Below are positions 17,706 through 25,416 of a DNA stretch of 64,000 nt, one piece after another. The translations under genes were made by a program, and so were the position numbers. This DNA comes from Micromonospora_G sp044458865. Its GTDB lineage: Bacteria > Actinomycetota > Actinomycetes > Mycobacteriales > Micromonosporaceae. Position 1 is the stretch's first letter. The number at the start of each line of letters is the position of its first letter. The notes below the pieces were generated by a model. The model worked only from the letters and a program-made list of their open reading frames with translations. It did no database searches and was not told where the DNA came from. The DNA lies in contig NZ_JBITIH010000021.1 of NCBI RefSeq assembly GCF_044458865.1, positions 75,780 through 139,779 of the forward strand, given 5' to 3'.

Positions 17706-17734
17706 CGGTAGGGGCGTGGTTGTCGTGGTGTCAA
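17706..17734 (-). promoter_or_regulatory. Promoter of the sugar-binding/PL26 operon
   Basis: On the minus strand, TTGACA (17734-17729) is followed by an 18-bp spacer and TACCGT, a TAnnnT -10 acceptable for actinobacterial housekeeping sigma factors. The operator at 17686-17697 lies immediately downstream. Confidence 0.4.
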
Positions 17735-17867
17735 TAGCGGTTACCGGATGGTGTCCGGGTTGTTTCGCCAGCCAGCAAAAGTACCTGCTGTGAGCGGTGT
17801 TGTCGGCCGGAGTGAGGGGAGTCGGCGTACGACGATTGCGACGCTTCATGGGGGAAGTTCCCCTTTA

Positions 17868-17879
17868 TGAAACGGTTCA
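17868..17879. promoter_or_regulatory. Distal LacI-type operator candidate
   Basis: TGAAACGGTTCA, extended to ATGAAACGGTTCAT at 17867-17880. It is identical over 12 bases to 5682-5693. It is 182 bp from the second operator copy, compatible with looping or with control of a divergent transcript. The remaining 17652-18009 interval shows no gene. Confidence 0.55.
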
Positions 17880-18009
17880 TGATTGATGTCGCCTCCGCGT
17901 GCCGGCCGGACGGTTGGGCCTGCCCTACCGGGACGACCCGGTCAGCCCTACCGGCAACCGGGGTGTGAGCTGGATCGATCCCGGCCGGCCCGGCTCATAG
18001 CGTCGAACC

Positions 18010-20268
18010 ATGACCACGACGACCGTTCCCTCGCCGCCGGCCCGGCCGGACCCGTACGCCGGACCACGACGCAGGCCCGCCGGCAACGTCGCCGCGCGAA
18101 TCGCCGGCTGGAGTACCCGGCACCGCACCACGGCCATCCTCGGCTGGCTGCTGTTCGTGATCGCGGCGACCGCGCTCAGCGCAGCCGTCGGCACCGTCAA
18201 CGCCACCGACAGCGAGTACGGCCACGGCGACTCCGGTCGGGCCACCGAACTCATCGCCGCAGCCGGTTTCCCCGACCAGGCCGGCGAGATGGTGCTGATC
18301 CGTGGCGACTCGCTAGAGGTGGACGCGCCCGCGTTCCGGGACGCGATCACCGCCACCGTCACCGCCGTCGAGGCAACGGGCCTGACCGCAAACGTCAACG
18401 CCGACACCGTCTCGGCAGATCGGCACGCCGCGCTGGTCACCTTCGACCTGACCGGGCCGGCCGACACCGCCGCAGACCGGGTCGGCCCCGTACGCGACGC
18501 CGTCGCCGACGTACAACGGGAGCATCCAGACCTGCTGGTCGCCCAGACCGGAGACGCGAGCATCGACGAGTCGATCGTCACCATCCTCTCCGGCGACATG
18601 CACCGGTTGTCGCTGCTCTCCATCCCGGTGACACTCGGCATCCTGATCGTGGCGTTCGGCGCGCTGCTCGCCGCCGTACTCCCGATAGGCCTGGCCCTGA
18701 CCGCGTTCGCCGCCTCGCTCGGTCTGCTCGCGGCGGCCAGCCGGCTGATTCCCACGGTCGACACCACCATGCACCTGATGCTGCTGATGGGTCTCGCCGT
18801 CGGCGTCGACTACTGCCTGTTCTACCTGCGCCGGGAACGGGAGGAACGGGCCCGGGGCGCCGACCCCGAATGGGCACTGGCGATCGCTGCGGCCACCTCC
18901 GGCCGGGCGGTGCTGATCTCCGCCCTGACCGTCATCGTCGCGACCGCCGGCATGTTCCTGACCCGCGACACCGCCTTCAACAGCCTCGCCACCGGCACCA
19001 TCCTGGTGGTCGCGATCGCCGCCCTCGGTTCGCTCACCGTGCTGCCGGCGGTCCTGTCGAAGCTGGGCGACCGGATCGACCTCGGCCGGGTGCCGGGCCT
19101 GTACCGGCGCGGGTCGAACGGACGCGGCTGGAGTCGCTTCCTCGGTGTGGTGCTCCGCCGGCCAGGGCTGGCCGCCGTCCTCGCCGCGACCACACTGCTT
19201 GCCCTCGCCGTGCCGGCGCTCGGCATGCGGACCGCGGAGGAGGACATCACCTCGCTGAAGGGTTCCTCCCCAGCGCTCGCCACCTTCCTCCAGGTCCAGA
19301 CCGCCTTCCCCGGCGGCGGCGACCCGGCCCTGATCACCGTCCGGGCCGACGACGTGACCAGCGCCGCGGTCACCGGCGTCATCGACGACATCAAGACGCG
19401 AGGGCTGGCCTCCGGCGCGCTGCACCAGCCGGTGAAGGTCGAGGTGAACCCGGACCGTACGGTCGCGATCGTCAGCGCGGGCCTCTCCGGCTCCGGCATC
19501 GACGCCACCTCCGAGCAGGCGGTACGGACAGTGCGCGACGACGTCATCCCGGCCGCGACCGCCGGGGTCGCCGGTACGGAGGTGCTGATGACCGGACGGG
19601 CGGCCGACTCGGTCGACTACAACGACGCGATGGGCCGCAGCGCCCCGCTGGTCTTCGGGTTCGTGCTCGGGTTGGCGTTCCTGCTGCTGCTCGTCTCGTT
19701 CCGGTCACTGGTGGTGGCGTGCACCGCGATCGTGCTCAACCTGCTCTCCGTCGCCGCCGCGTACGGCCTGCTGGTCCTGGTCTTCCAGCACGGCTTCGGT
19801 GAGGGACCGCTCGGCTTCGAGTCCAGTGGGTCGATCACCAACTGGGTGCCGCTCTTCCTGTTCGTGATCCTGTTCGGGCTCTCGATGGACTACCACGTCT
19901 TCGTGCTCAGCCGGATCCGCGAAGGGCACGACCGGGGCTGGCCGACCAAGCTCGCGGTCTCCCGAGGCATCCGGAGCAGCGCAGGAGTGATCACCAGTGC
20001 CGCGCTGGTGATGGTCGCGGTCTTCGGGCTCTTCACCACCGGGTCGCTGGTCTCGATGAAGGAACTCGGTTTCGGTCTGGCTGTCGCGGTGCTGATCGAC
20101 GCGACCATCGTCCGGGCCGTGTTGCTGCCATCGGTGATGGTCCTGCTCGGCGAGCGGAACTGGTACCTGCCCAGGTGGCTCGGTTGGCTGCCCAGCCTCT
20201 CCCACGGCGACCCGGCGGTCTCGCAGCCCGTCGTCACGGTGCGCGTCCCGGAGCCGGCGCGACCCTGA
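18010..20268 (+). CDS. MMPL-family membrane transporter
   Basis: A 752-residue RND/MMPL exporter with two halves, each with a soluble loop and about six helices. Helix 1 is AILGWLLFVIAATALSAAVG. The proton-relay GxxxDY motifs are both present: MGLAVGVDYCLFYLRREREE in the first half and FGLSMDYHVFVLSRIREGHDRG in the second. Related proteins export lipids, siderophores or antibiotics. No regulator or lipid-synthesis gene lies next to it, so the substrate is open. It ends in a shared hairpin with the convergent DedA gene. Confidence 0.85.
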   Translation: MTTTTVPSPPARPDPYAGPRRRPAGNVAARIAGWSTRHRTTAILGWLLFVIAATALSAAVGTVNATDSEYGHGDSGRATELIAAAGFPDQAGEMVLIRGDSLEVDAPAFRDAITATVTAVEATGLTANVNADTVSADRHAALVTFDLTGPADTAADRVGPVRDAVADVQREHPDLLVAQTGDASIDESIVTILSGDMHRLSLLSIPVTLGILIVAFGALLAAVLPIGLALTAFAASLGLLAAASRLIPTVDTTMHLMLLMGLAVGVDYCLFYLRREREERARGADPEWALAIAAATSGRAVLISALTVIVATAGMFLTRDTAFNSLATGTILVVAIAALGSLTVLPAVLSKLGDRIDLGRVPGLYRRGSNGRGWSRFLGVVLRRPGLAAVLAATTLLALAVPALGMRTAEEDITSLKGSSPALATFLQVQTAFPGGGDPALITVRADDVTSAAVTGVIDDIKTRGLASGALHQPVKVEVNPDRTVAIVSAGLSGSGIDATSEQAVRTVRDDVIPAATAGVAGTEVLMTGRAADSVDYNDAMGRSAPLVFGFVLGLAFLLLLVSFRSLVVACTAIVLNLLSVAAAYGLLVLVFQHGFGEGPLGFESSGSITNWVPLFLFVILFGLSMDYHVFVLSRIREGHDRGWPTKLAVSRGIRSSAGVITSAALVMVAVFGLFTTGSLVSMKELGFGLAVAVLIDATIVRAVLLPSVMVLLGERNWYLPRWLGWLPSLSHGDPAVSQPVVTVRVPEPARP

Positions 20269-20270
20269 CG

Positions 20271-20333
20271 ACTGGTGAGGAGGGGCCCCTTCCTCTACCG
20301 AAAGCGATAACAAGGGGCCCTTCCTTCACCAGT
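20271..20333. terminator. Bidirectional hairpin between convergent genes
   Basis: Arms beginning ACTGGTGA and GGGCCCCTT pair imperfectly across a short AT-rich centre. It carries the same GGGCCCCTTGTTATCG core as 8868-8919. The right arm overlaps the stop codon of the DedA gene (20326-20328). Confidence 0.65.
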
Positions 20334-21168
20334 GGTCGTCGGGGCGGCGCGGGGTGCCGTAGAGCGTGCCCCGCTGGGCGCGGGCCCCGGCGACCGGATC
20401 GGCCTGACCCGGATACCCGGCGTACGGGTCCGCCGCCGGCTGTACGTCCCACGACTGCCCCTGCCACGGCTGATCCGGTTGGTCCGCCTCCTCCGGCGCC
20501 AGCTTCGCCTGCCGGGCGCGGCGTACCCGGGTGACAACGAAGTAGCCGACCGCGATCACGCACACCGCGATCACCACGTTCTGGAGGACGCCGACGTAAC
20601 TCTCGACCACGTGCCAGTTCTCGCCGAGGAAATAACCGGCCAGCACGAAGACGGTGTTCCAGATCAGGCTGCCCAGTGCGGTGAAGAGCAGGAACGTGGT
20701 GACCCGCATCCGTTCCACCCCGGCCGGGATGGAGATGAGGCTGCGGAAGACCGGGATCATCCGGCCGAAGAAGACCGCCTGGACGCCGTGCTTCAGAAAC
20801 CACGCCTCGGTCCGGTCGACATCGGCGAGCTTCACCAACGGCAGTTTCGCGGCGATCGCGCGTACCCGGTCCCGACCGAGCAGTGCGCCGACGTAGTAGA
20901 GCGCGAGCGCGCCGACCACCGAGCCGATGGTGGTCCAGATGATCGCGCTGAACAGGCTCAGGTTGCCCTGACTGGCGGTGAACCCGGCCAGCGGCAGGAT
21001 CACCTCGCTCGGGATGGGCGGGAACAGGTTCTCCAGGGCGACCGCCAGCCCGGCGCCGGGACCACCGAGGGTCTCCATCAGGCCGGTGACAAAACCCACG
21101 ATCCCGCCCGAATCAGGCTCTGGGTTGGCGGCGAGCAACGAGCTGGTGTAATCCCAGGTTCGATTCAC
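20326..21168 (-). CDS. DedA-family membrane protein
   Basis: A 280-residue DedA/VTT protein. Key blocks are ENLFPPIPSEVILPLAGF (about 47-64), the conserved GRDRVRAIAAKLP, then FGRMIPVFRSLISIPAGVERM with the conserved FxRxxPxxR arrangement, and about five hydrophobic segments. DedA proteins are lipid flippases or scramblases needed for membrane homeostasis. The C-terminal 65 residues are a Pro/Gly/Gln-rich cytoplasmic tail. Monocistronic, convergent with MMPL. Confidence 0.85.
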   Translation of the reverse strand: MNRTWDYTSSLLAANPEPDSGGIVGFVTGLMETLGGPGAGLAVALENLFPPIPSEVILPLAGFTASQGNLSLFSAIIWTTIGSVVGALALYYVGALLGRDRVRAIAAKLPLVKLADVDRTEAWFLKHGVQAVFFGRMIPVFRSLISIPAGVERMRVTTFLLFTALGSLIWNTVFVLAGYFLGENWHVVESYVGVLQNVVIAVCVIAVGYFVVTRVRRARQAKLAPEEADQPDQPWQGQSWDVQPAADPYAGYPGQADPVAGARAQRGTLYGTPRRPDDHW

Positions 21169-21239
21169 GGGAAAGACGTTACGGGGCCGTTCTGAGCGTC
21201 ACCATGCGGTGCGCCGCCAGTCCCGAATGACCGTACGAA

Positions 21240-21282
21240 TGGTTCGGCCGGGCGGACCCGGGGAGACCAACCGGCCGAACCA
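21240..21282 (-). terminator. Hairpin terminator after the alpha/beta hydrolase gene
   Basis: Perfect 12-bp stem (TGGTTCGGCCGG, 21240-21251, with 21271-21282), 19-nt loop, 25 bp downstream of the stop at 21307. Confidence 0.6.
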
Positions 21283-21306
21283 CGTATCGCGCCAGGTTTC
21301 GGTCGC

Positions 21307-22275
21307 CTACGCCTCAGTCGCCGGGTTCAGGACCCGAGCGAGCCAGTCGGTGCGGGTGCGGCGTGCCGCGGCCGAGACCCGCGCCTGCGGGTACAGCGCG
21401 TCGAATCCGTGGAAGCCGCCTGCCCAGACGTGCAGTTCCGCCTGGCCGCCGGCCGCCCAGATCCGCGTCGCGTAGTCGACGTCCTCGTCGCGGAAGACCT
21501 CGGCCGTGCCGGCGTCGACGTAGGTGGTCGGCAGGCCCGAGAGGTCGTCGGCGAGCGCGGGTGAGATGTAGCTGGGCACGTCCTCGTCGGGGAGGTCGCC
21601 GAGCACCGACCGCCATCCGAACTCGTTCATCTCGCGGGTCCAGACACCCGGGCCGCCGGCGTACTGCCGGCTTGAGGTGGTGTTGTTGCGGTGGTCGAGC
21701 ATGGGGTAGATCAGCATCTGGGCGGCGATCGTCGGGCCGCCTCGGTCCCGTGCCATCAGGGTGACTCCGGCGGCGAGGCCGCCGCCGGCACTGGTGCCCG
21801 CGACGACGATGCGGTTGGGGTCGACGCCCAGGTCGTCGGCGTGCTCGGCGACCCAGAGCAGACCCTGGTAGCAGTCGTCGACCAACGTCGTGCGGGTGGA
21901 CTCCGGGGCGAGCCGGTAGTCCACGGAGATCACGACGGCGCCGAACCGGTCGAGCCATTCGAGCGGGATGTCGATCTGGGAGAAGCGGTCCCCCATGACC
22001 ATTCCGCCGCCGTGCATCCAGTAGACGCACGGTGCCGACGTGGAGCGGTCGGCCCCGGTCGGGCGGAAGATCTCCAGCGGGATCCGCGCACCGTCCGGGC
22101 TGGGAACGGTGACCTCGTGCCGATCGACCGCGCGACCTTCGAGCAGGGTCTCGACCGGGGTCGGTGGGAGTTGGCGGATCTGCGCGAGCACCTCGGGGGT
22201 GAGCTGGGGGATGAGCGGCATGTCGGCGAGAAGTGCGCGCAACTCGGGGTCGGTGTCGGGGCGTGCCAGCGTCAC
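21307..22275 (-). CDS. Alpha/beta hydrolase, hormone-sensitive-lipase-like esterase
   Basis: A 322-residue carboxylesterase. The oxyanion HGGG motif is YWMHGGGMVMGD, the nucleophile elbow is VVAGTSAGGGLAAG (GTSAG, matching the HSL group), and AGGFHGFD near the end supplies the catalytic histidine. Function: hydrolysis of small acyl esters. It lies 75 bp downstream of the ABM monooxygenase gene on the same strand and both are divergent from an AraC regulator, an arrangement consistent with an AraC-controlled detoxification operon. Confidence 0.85.
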   Translation of the reverse strand: MTLARPDTDPELRALLADMPLIPQLTPEVLAQIRQLPPTPVETLLEGRAVDRHEVTVPSPDGARIPLEIFRPTGADRSTSAPCVYWMHGGGMVMGDRFSQIDIPLEWLDRFGAVVISVDYRLAPESTRTTLVDDCYQGLLWVAEHADDLGVDPNRIVVAGTSAGGGLAAGVTLMARDRGGPTIAAQMLIYPMLDHRNNTTSSRQYAGGPGVWTREMNEFGWRSVLGDLPDEDVPSYISPALADDLSGLPTTYVDAGTAEVFRDEDVDYATRIWAAGGQAELHVWAGGFHGFDALYPQARVSAAARRTRTDWLARVLNPATEA

Positions 22276-22350
22276 GGTGGGTTCCTTCGTCGAGGGGGAT
22301 TAGGTCGATCTCTTGTCCGGCGGCGCGGGCGGGCCGTCAGACCGGCAGGC

Positions 22351-22656
22351 TCAGAAAGCGGCCTTGCCGCCGACCGGCACCGCGTCGGCGTACTGCGACT
22401 CGCCGGCGAGCAGCGGCTGGAGCTTCGCGACCAGCGCTGTCGCCTCCTCGGTCGCGAAGAACCTGCGGTGGGCCTCTTCGCTGGTCCAGCCCTCGGTGAC
22501 GTGGACGATGTCGTGGTTGCTGGCCGAGCGGCTGACCAGGAAGACGACGCAGTCCTCGTGGGGCAGGGACGGCGCGTTGAGCAGGAACTCGACCAGCTCG
22601 TCGCCCTTTCCGGGCTTCGCGGTCATGGTGGCGTGGAAACCGTGGTCGACGGTCAT
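22351..22656 (-). CDS. Antibiotic biosynthesis monooxygenase (ABM) domain protein
   Basis: A 101-residue ferredoxin-like ABM protein: GFHATMTAKPGKGDELVEFL, then HDIVHVTEGWTSEEAHRRFFATEE. The ATG at 22656 is preceded by GAGGAG at proper spacing. ABM proteins are dimeric oxygenases or dioxygen-dependent quinone-type enzymes; many are of unknown substrate. First gene of the two-gene unit with the esterase. Confidence 0.8.
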   Translation of the reverse strand: MTVDHGFHATMTAKPGKGDELVEFLLNAPSLPHEDCVVFLVSRSASNHDIVHVTEGWTSEEAHRRFFATEEATALVAKLQPLLAGESQYADAVPVGGKAAF

Positions 22657-22811
22657 CGGGCATCTCCTCATTCGTGGAACTGTCGCGTGTTCCTGGGATA
22701 TCGACCTACCCATGTAAACACTGTGACCAGTAAAAACGTTAGAAGGATGCTCCTTACCTCTTGCCTGATCCTACCTTTGCCGCGAGTATCGTTCCGTGCT
22801 TCAATCGGTCC

Positions 22812-23717
22812 GTGAGCCTTGACGAGTTGCGCACCCTGCTCGCCCGACATGCCCGAGCGGACATGACCACCGCCATTGACGGCGTCCTGATCTCGAAGGT
22901 CGAGCAGCCGCCACCGCCGTCGGCGTCGATGTCGGGCACCGTGCTCGCACTCATCGCCCAGGGCGCGAAACGCATCGCACTCGGTGACCGCGTGTACGAG
23001 TACCGCGCCGGTCAGTACCTCGTCGCCTCGGTCGACCTGCCGATCACCGGCCACTTCACCGAGGCCAGCCCCGAGCGGCCGGCATTGGGCTTCGGCCTGA
23101 CCCTGCACCCGGCCGCCATTGCCGAACTGCTCTTGCAGGCGGCCTCTGGCGACATTCCGCCCGCCGGCAGCGGCACACCGTCCGGCCTGGCCGTCAGTGA
23201 CGCGTCCGACGAGTTCCTCGATGCGGTGATCAGGCTGCTGCGTCTGCTCGACCAGCCACGTGACCGCGCGGTGCTCGCGCCGCTGGTCAAACGGGAGGTC
23301 CTCTGGCGGCTGATCACCAGCGAGCAGGGTGCCGTCGTCCGCCAACTCGGTCTTGCCGACAGCAGCCTCACTCACGTCGCGCGGGCGGTCCGGTGGATCC
23401 GTGACCACTACATGCAGGCGTTCCGTGTCGAGGACGTGGCGCAGATGTCCGGCATGAGCGCGTCCGCCTTCTACCGCAACTTCCAGGCGGTCACCGCGAT
23501 GAGCCCGATCCAGTTCCAGAAACAGATCCGGTTACAGGAGGCCCGACTCCTGCTCGCCGCGCATCCCCACGATGTCGCGGGAGTCGGCATGCGGGTGGGC
23601 TACGACAGCCCGTCACAGTTCAGCCGTGAGTACCGCCGTCAGTTCGGCGCGCCGCCCAGCCAGGACGCCGCCCGCCTGCGCGGCTCGACGCTCGGCGGCA
23701 CACCGGTCCTGGTGTGA
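22812..23717 (+). CDS. AraC-family transcriptional regulator
   Basis: A 301-residue regulator with an AraC_N ligand-binding domain (residues about 1-170) and two C-terminal helix-turn-helix motifs (EDVAQMSGMSASAFYRNFQAVT and DVAGVGMRVGYDSPSQFSREYRRQFG). I chose GTG at 22812 (VSLDELRTLL), the usual start of this subfamily, although the frame is open from 22761. It is divergent from the ABM-esterase genes with a 155-bp intergenic region and is the probable regulator. Confidence 0.85.
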   Translation: MSLDELRTLLARHARADMTTAIDGVLISKVEQPPPPSASMSGTVLALIAQGAKRIALGDRVYEYRAGQYLVASVDLPITGHFTEASPERPALGFGLTLHPAAIAELLLQAASGDIPPAGSGTPSGLAVSDASDEFLDAVIRLLRLLDQPRDRAVLAPLVKREVLWRLITSEQGAVVRQLGLADSSLTHVARAVRWIRDHYMQAFRVEDVAQMSGMSASAFYRNFQAVTAMSPIQFQKQIRLQEARLLLAAHPHDVAGVGMRVGYDSPSQFSREYRRQFGAPPSQDAARLRGSTLGGTPVLV

Positions 23718-23927
23718 AAACGGCGTGGCTGGAGGCCGGAGTCGCCGGTCGAGGTCGGGGTGTCCGACAGCGGTCAGCCCTGGAGGCTTTTGGCGGGTTT
23801 TGTCTGATACAGAGTGATTTCTCGATACTCTCGCCTGGACCAGGAGCGGGGGTGGTGCGGCGTGAAGTCGTACGTCGGGGCGGTGGGGACCGCGGACACC
23901 GCGGTCGTACGCGGCCCAGGGGAAGTC

Positions 23928-24410
23928 ATGATCACGCTGTCCGTCAACGGAGTGCCACGGACGATCCCGATCGAACCTCGGGTAAGCCTGCTCGACGCGC
24001 TCCGCGACCGGCTCGACCTCACCGGTACCAAGAAGGGCTGCAACCAGGGCGCCTGCGGTGCCTGCACGGTCTGGGTCGACAAGCGGCGGGTGCTCGCCTG
24101 CCTGACCCTGGCGATCACCTGCGAAGCCCGGGAGATCACCACCATCGAAGGGCTCGCCCAGGATGGCGAACTCCACCCCATGCAGGCCGCCTTCATCGAG
24201 CGGGACGCCTTCCAGTGTGGCTACTGCACCCCCGGCCAGATCATGTCGGCGGTGGCGTTCCTGCACGAGGGACACCAGCCCGACGACGCGAACATTCGCG
24301 AGTGGATGAGCGGCAACCTCTGCCGCTGTGCGGCGTACCCGCACATCCGGGCCGCGATCCGGCAGGTACGCGACGAGATGGGCATCGGGGGGACCGATGC
24401 GACCCGTTAG
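23928..24410 (+). CDS. [2Fe-2S] subunit of a PaoABC-type aldehyde oxidoreductase
   Basis: A 160-residue protein with a plant-type ferredoxin domain (C38, C43, C46, C58 in KKGCNQGACGACTVWV and LAC) and a second [2Fe-2S] helical domain (C97, C100, C132, C134 in QCGYCTPGQ and LCRC). It passes electrons from the molybdenum site to FAD. I chose ATG 23928, which has GGGGAAG upstream. The longer frame starts at 23814 but shows no Tat signal, unlike E. coli PaoA, so the complex is probably cytoplasmic. First gene of a coupled operon. Confidence 0.85.
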   Translation: MITLSVNGVPRTIPIEPRVSLLDALRDRLDLTGTKKGCNQGACGACTVWVDKRRVLACLTLAITCEAREITTIEGLAQDGELHPMQAAFIERDAFQCGYCTPGQIMSAVAFLHEGHQPDDANIREWMSGNLCRCAAYPHIRAAIRQVRDEMGIGGTDATR

Positions 24411-25416
24411 CTACTCGCGGGTGGCCGACGTCGCCACCGCCGTCGGCGTCGTCAGCGCGGACGCGGACAGCTCCTTCCTTGCCGGCGGCACCACCCAGGT
24501 CGACCTGCTGCGCATCTACGTCGAACAGCCCGGCCGGCTGGTCGACATCAACGACCTGCCGCTGCGCCAGATCGACCCGACACCCGGGGGAGGGCTACGG
24601 ATCGGCGCCCTGGCCCGAATGAGCGACGTGGCCCAGGCCCCGCTGGTCCGGACACGGTTCCCGGTGATCTCCCAGTCGCTCCTGCTCGGCGCCTCCCCGC
24701 AACTGCGCAACATGGCCTCGATCGGTGGCAACCTGATGCAGCGGGTCCGCTGCGGCTACTTCCGCGACCTCGCCGCCGGCTGCAACAAGCGGTCGCCGGG
24801 CAGCGGGTGCGCCGCGCTGCACGGCGTCAACCGGGAGCACGCGGTGCTCGGTACGAGCGACAAGTGCATCGCCACCCACCCCTCCGACCTCGCCGTCGCG
24901 CTGGTCGCGCTCGACGCCGTGGTGCACACCGAGAGTTCCTTCGGCCGGAGTCGGATCGACATCGACGACTTCTTCCTGCTGCCCGAGCAGAACCCGGAAC
25001 GCGAGCACCCGCTCGGTCACGGTGAACTCATCGTGGAGGTCGAGGTTCCGCCCCAACCGGTGGCGGAACGGTCGCTCTACCTCAAGGTCCGCGACCGGGA
25101 CTCGTACGAGTTCGCGCTCGTCGCGGTCGCGGTCGCGATCTCGTTGGACGGCGGCACGATCAGCGACGTACGGCTCGCGCTCGGTGGGGTGGCCACCAAG
25201 CCGTGGCGGGCACGTCAGGCCGAGCGGCTGCTGACCGGGGTGCCCGCGACGGTGCAGAACTTCGGCGAGGCGGCGCGGGCGGAACTGCTGCCGGCGGTGT
25301 CACACGGGATGAACGAATACAAGATCGAGCTTGCCCGGCGCAGCATCGTACGGGCCCTGGAGATGGTCACCGCCGACGACTGGCGGCAGAGCGCGGGAAC
25401 GGGAGGCGCGGCATGA
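24397..25416 (+). CDS. FAD-binding subunit with 4Fe-4S insert, PaoB-like
   Basis: A 339-residue medium subunit of the xanthine oxidase family. FAD-binding blocks are FLAGGTTQVDLLRI and ASPQLRNMASIGGNLMQR. The 4Fe-4S insert with C119, C129, C138 and C157 (CGYFRDLAAGCNKRSPGSGC, then SDKCIATHPSD) is characteristic of PaoB/YagS and absent from ordinary xanthine dehydrogenases. The ATG lies inside the end of the upstream gene (14-bp overlap), and the stop overlaps the next ATG, so all three subunits are translationally coupled. Confidence 0.85.
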   Translation: MRPVSYSRVADVATAVGVVSADADSSFLAGGTTQVDLLRIYVEQPGRLVDINDLPLRQIDPTPGGGLRIGALARMSDVAQAPLVRTRFPVISQSLLLGASPQLRNMASIGGNLMQRVRCGYFRDLAAGCNKRSPGSGCAALHGVNREHAVLGTSDKCIATHPSDLAVALVALDAVVHTESSFGRSRIDIDDFFLLPEQNPEREHPLGHGELIVEVEVPPQPVAERSLYLKVRDRDSYEFALVAVAVAISLDGGTISDVRLALGGVATKPWRARQAERLLTGVPATVQNFGEAARAELLPAVSHGMNEYKIELARRSIVRALEMVTADDWRQSAGTGGAA

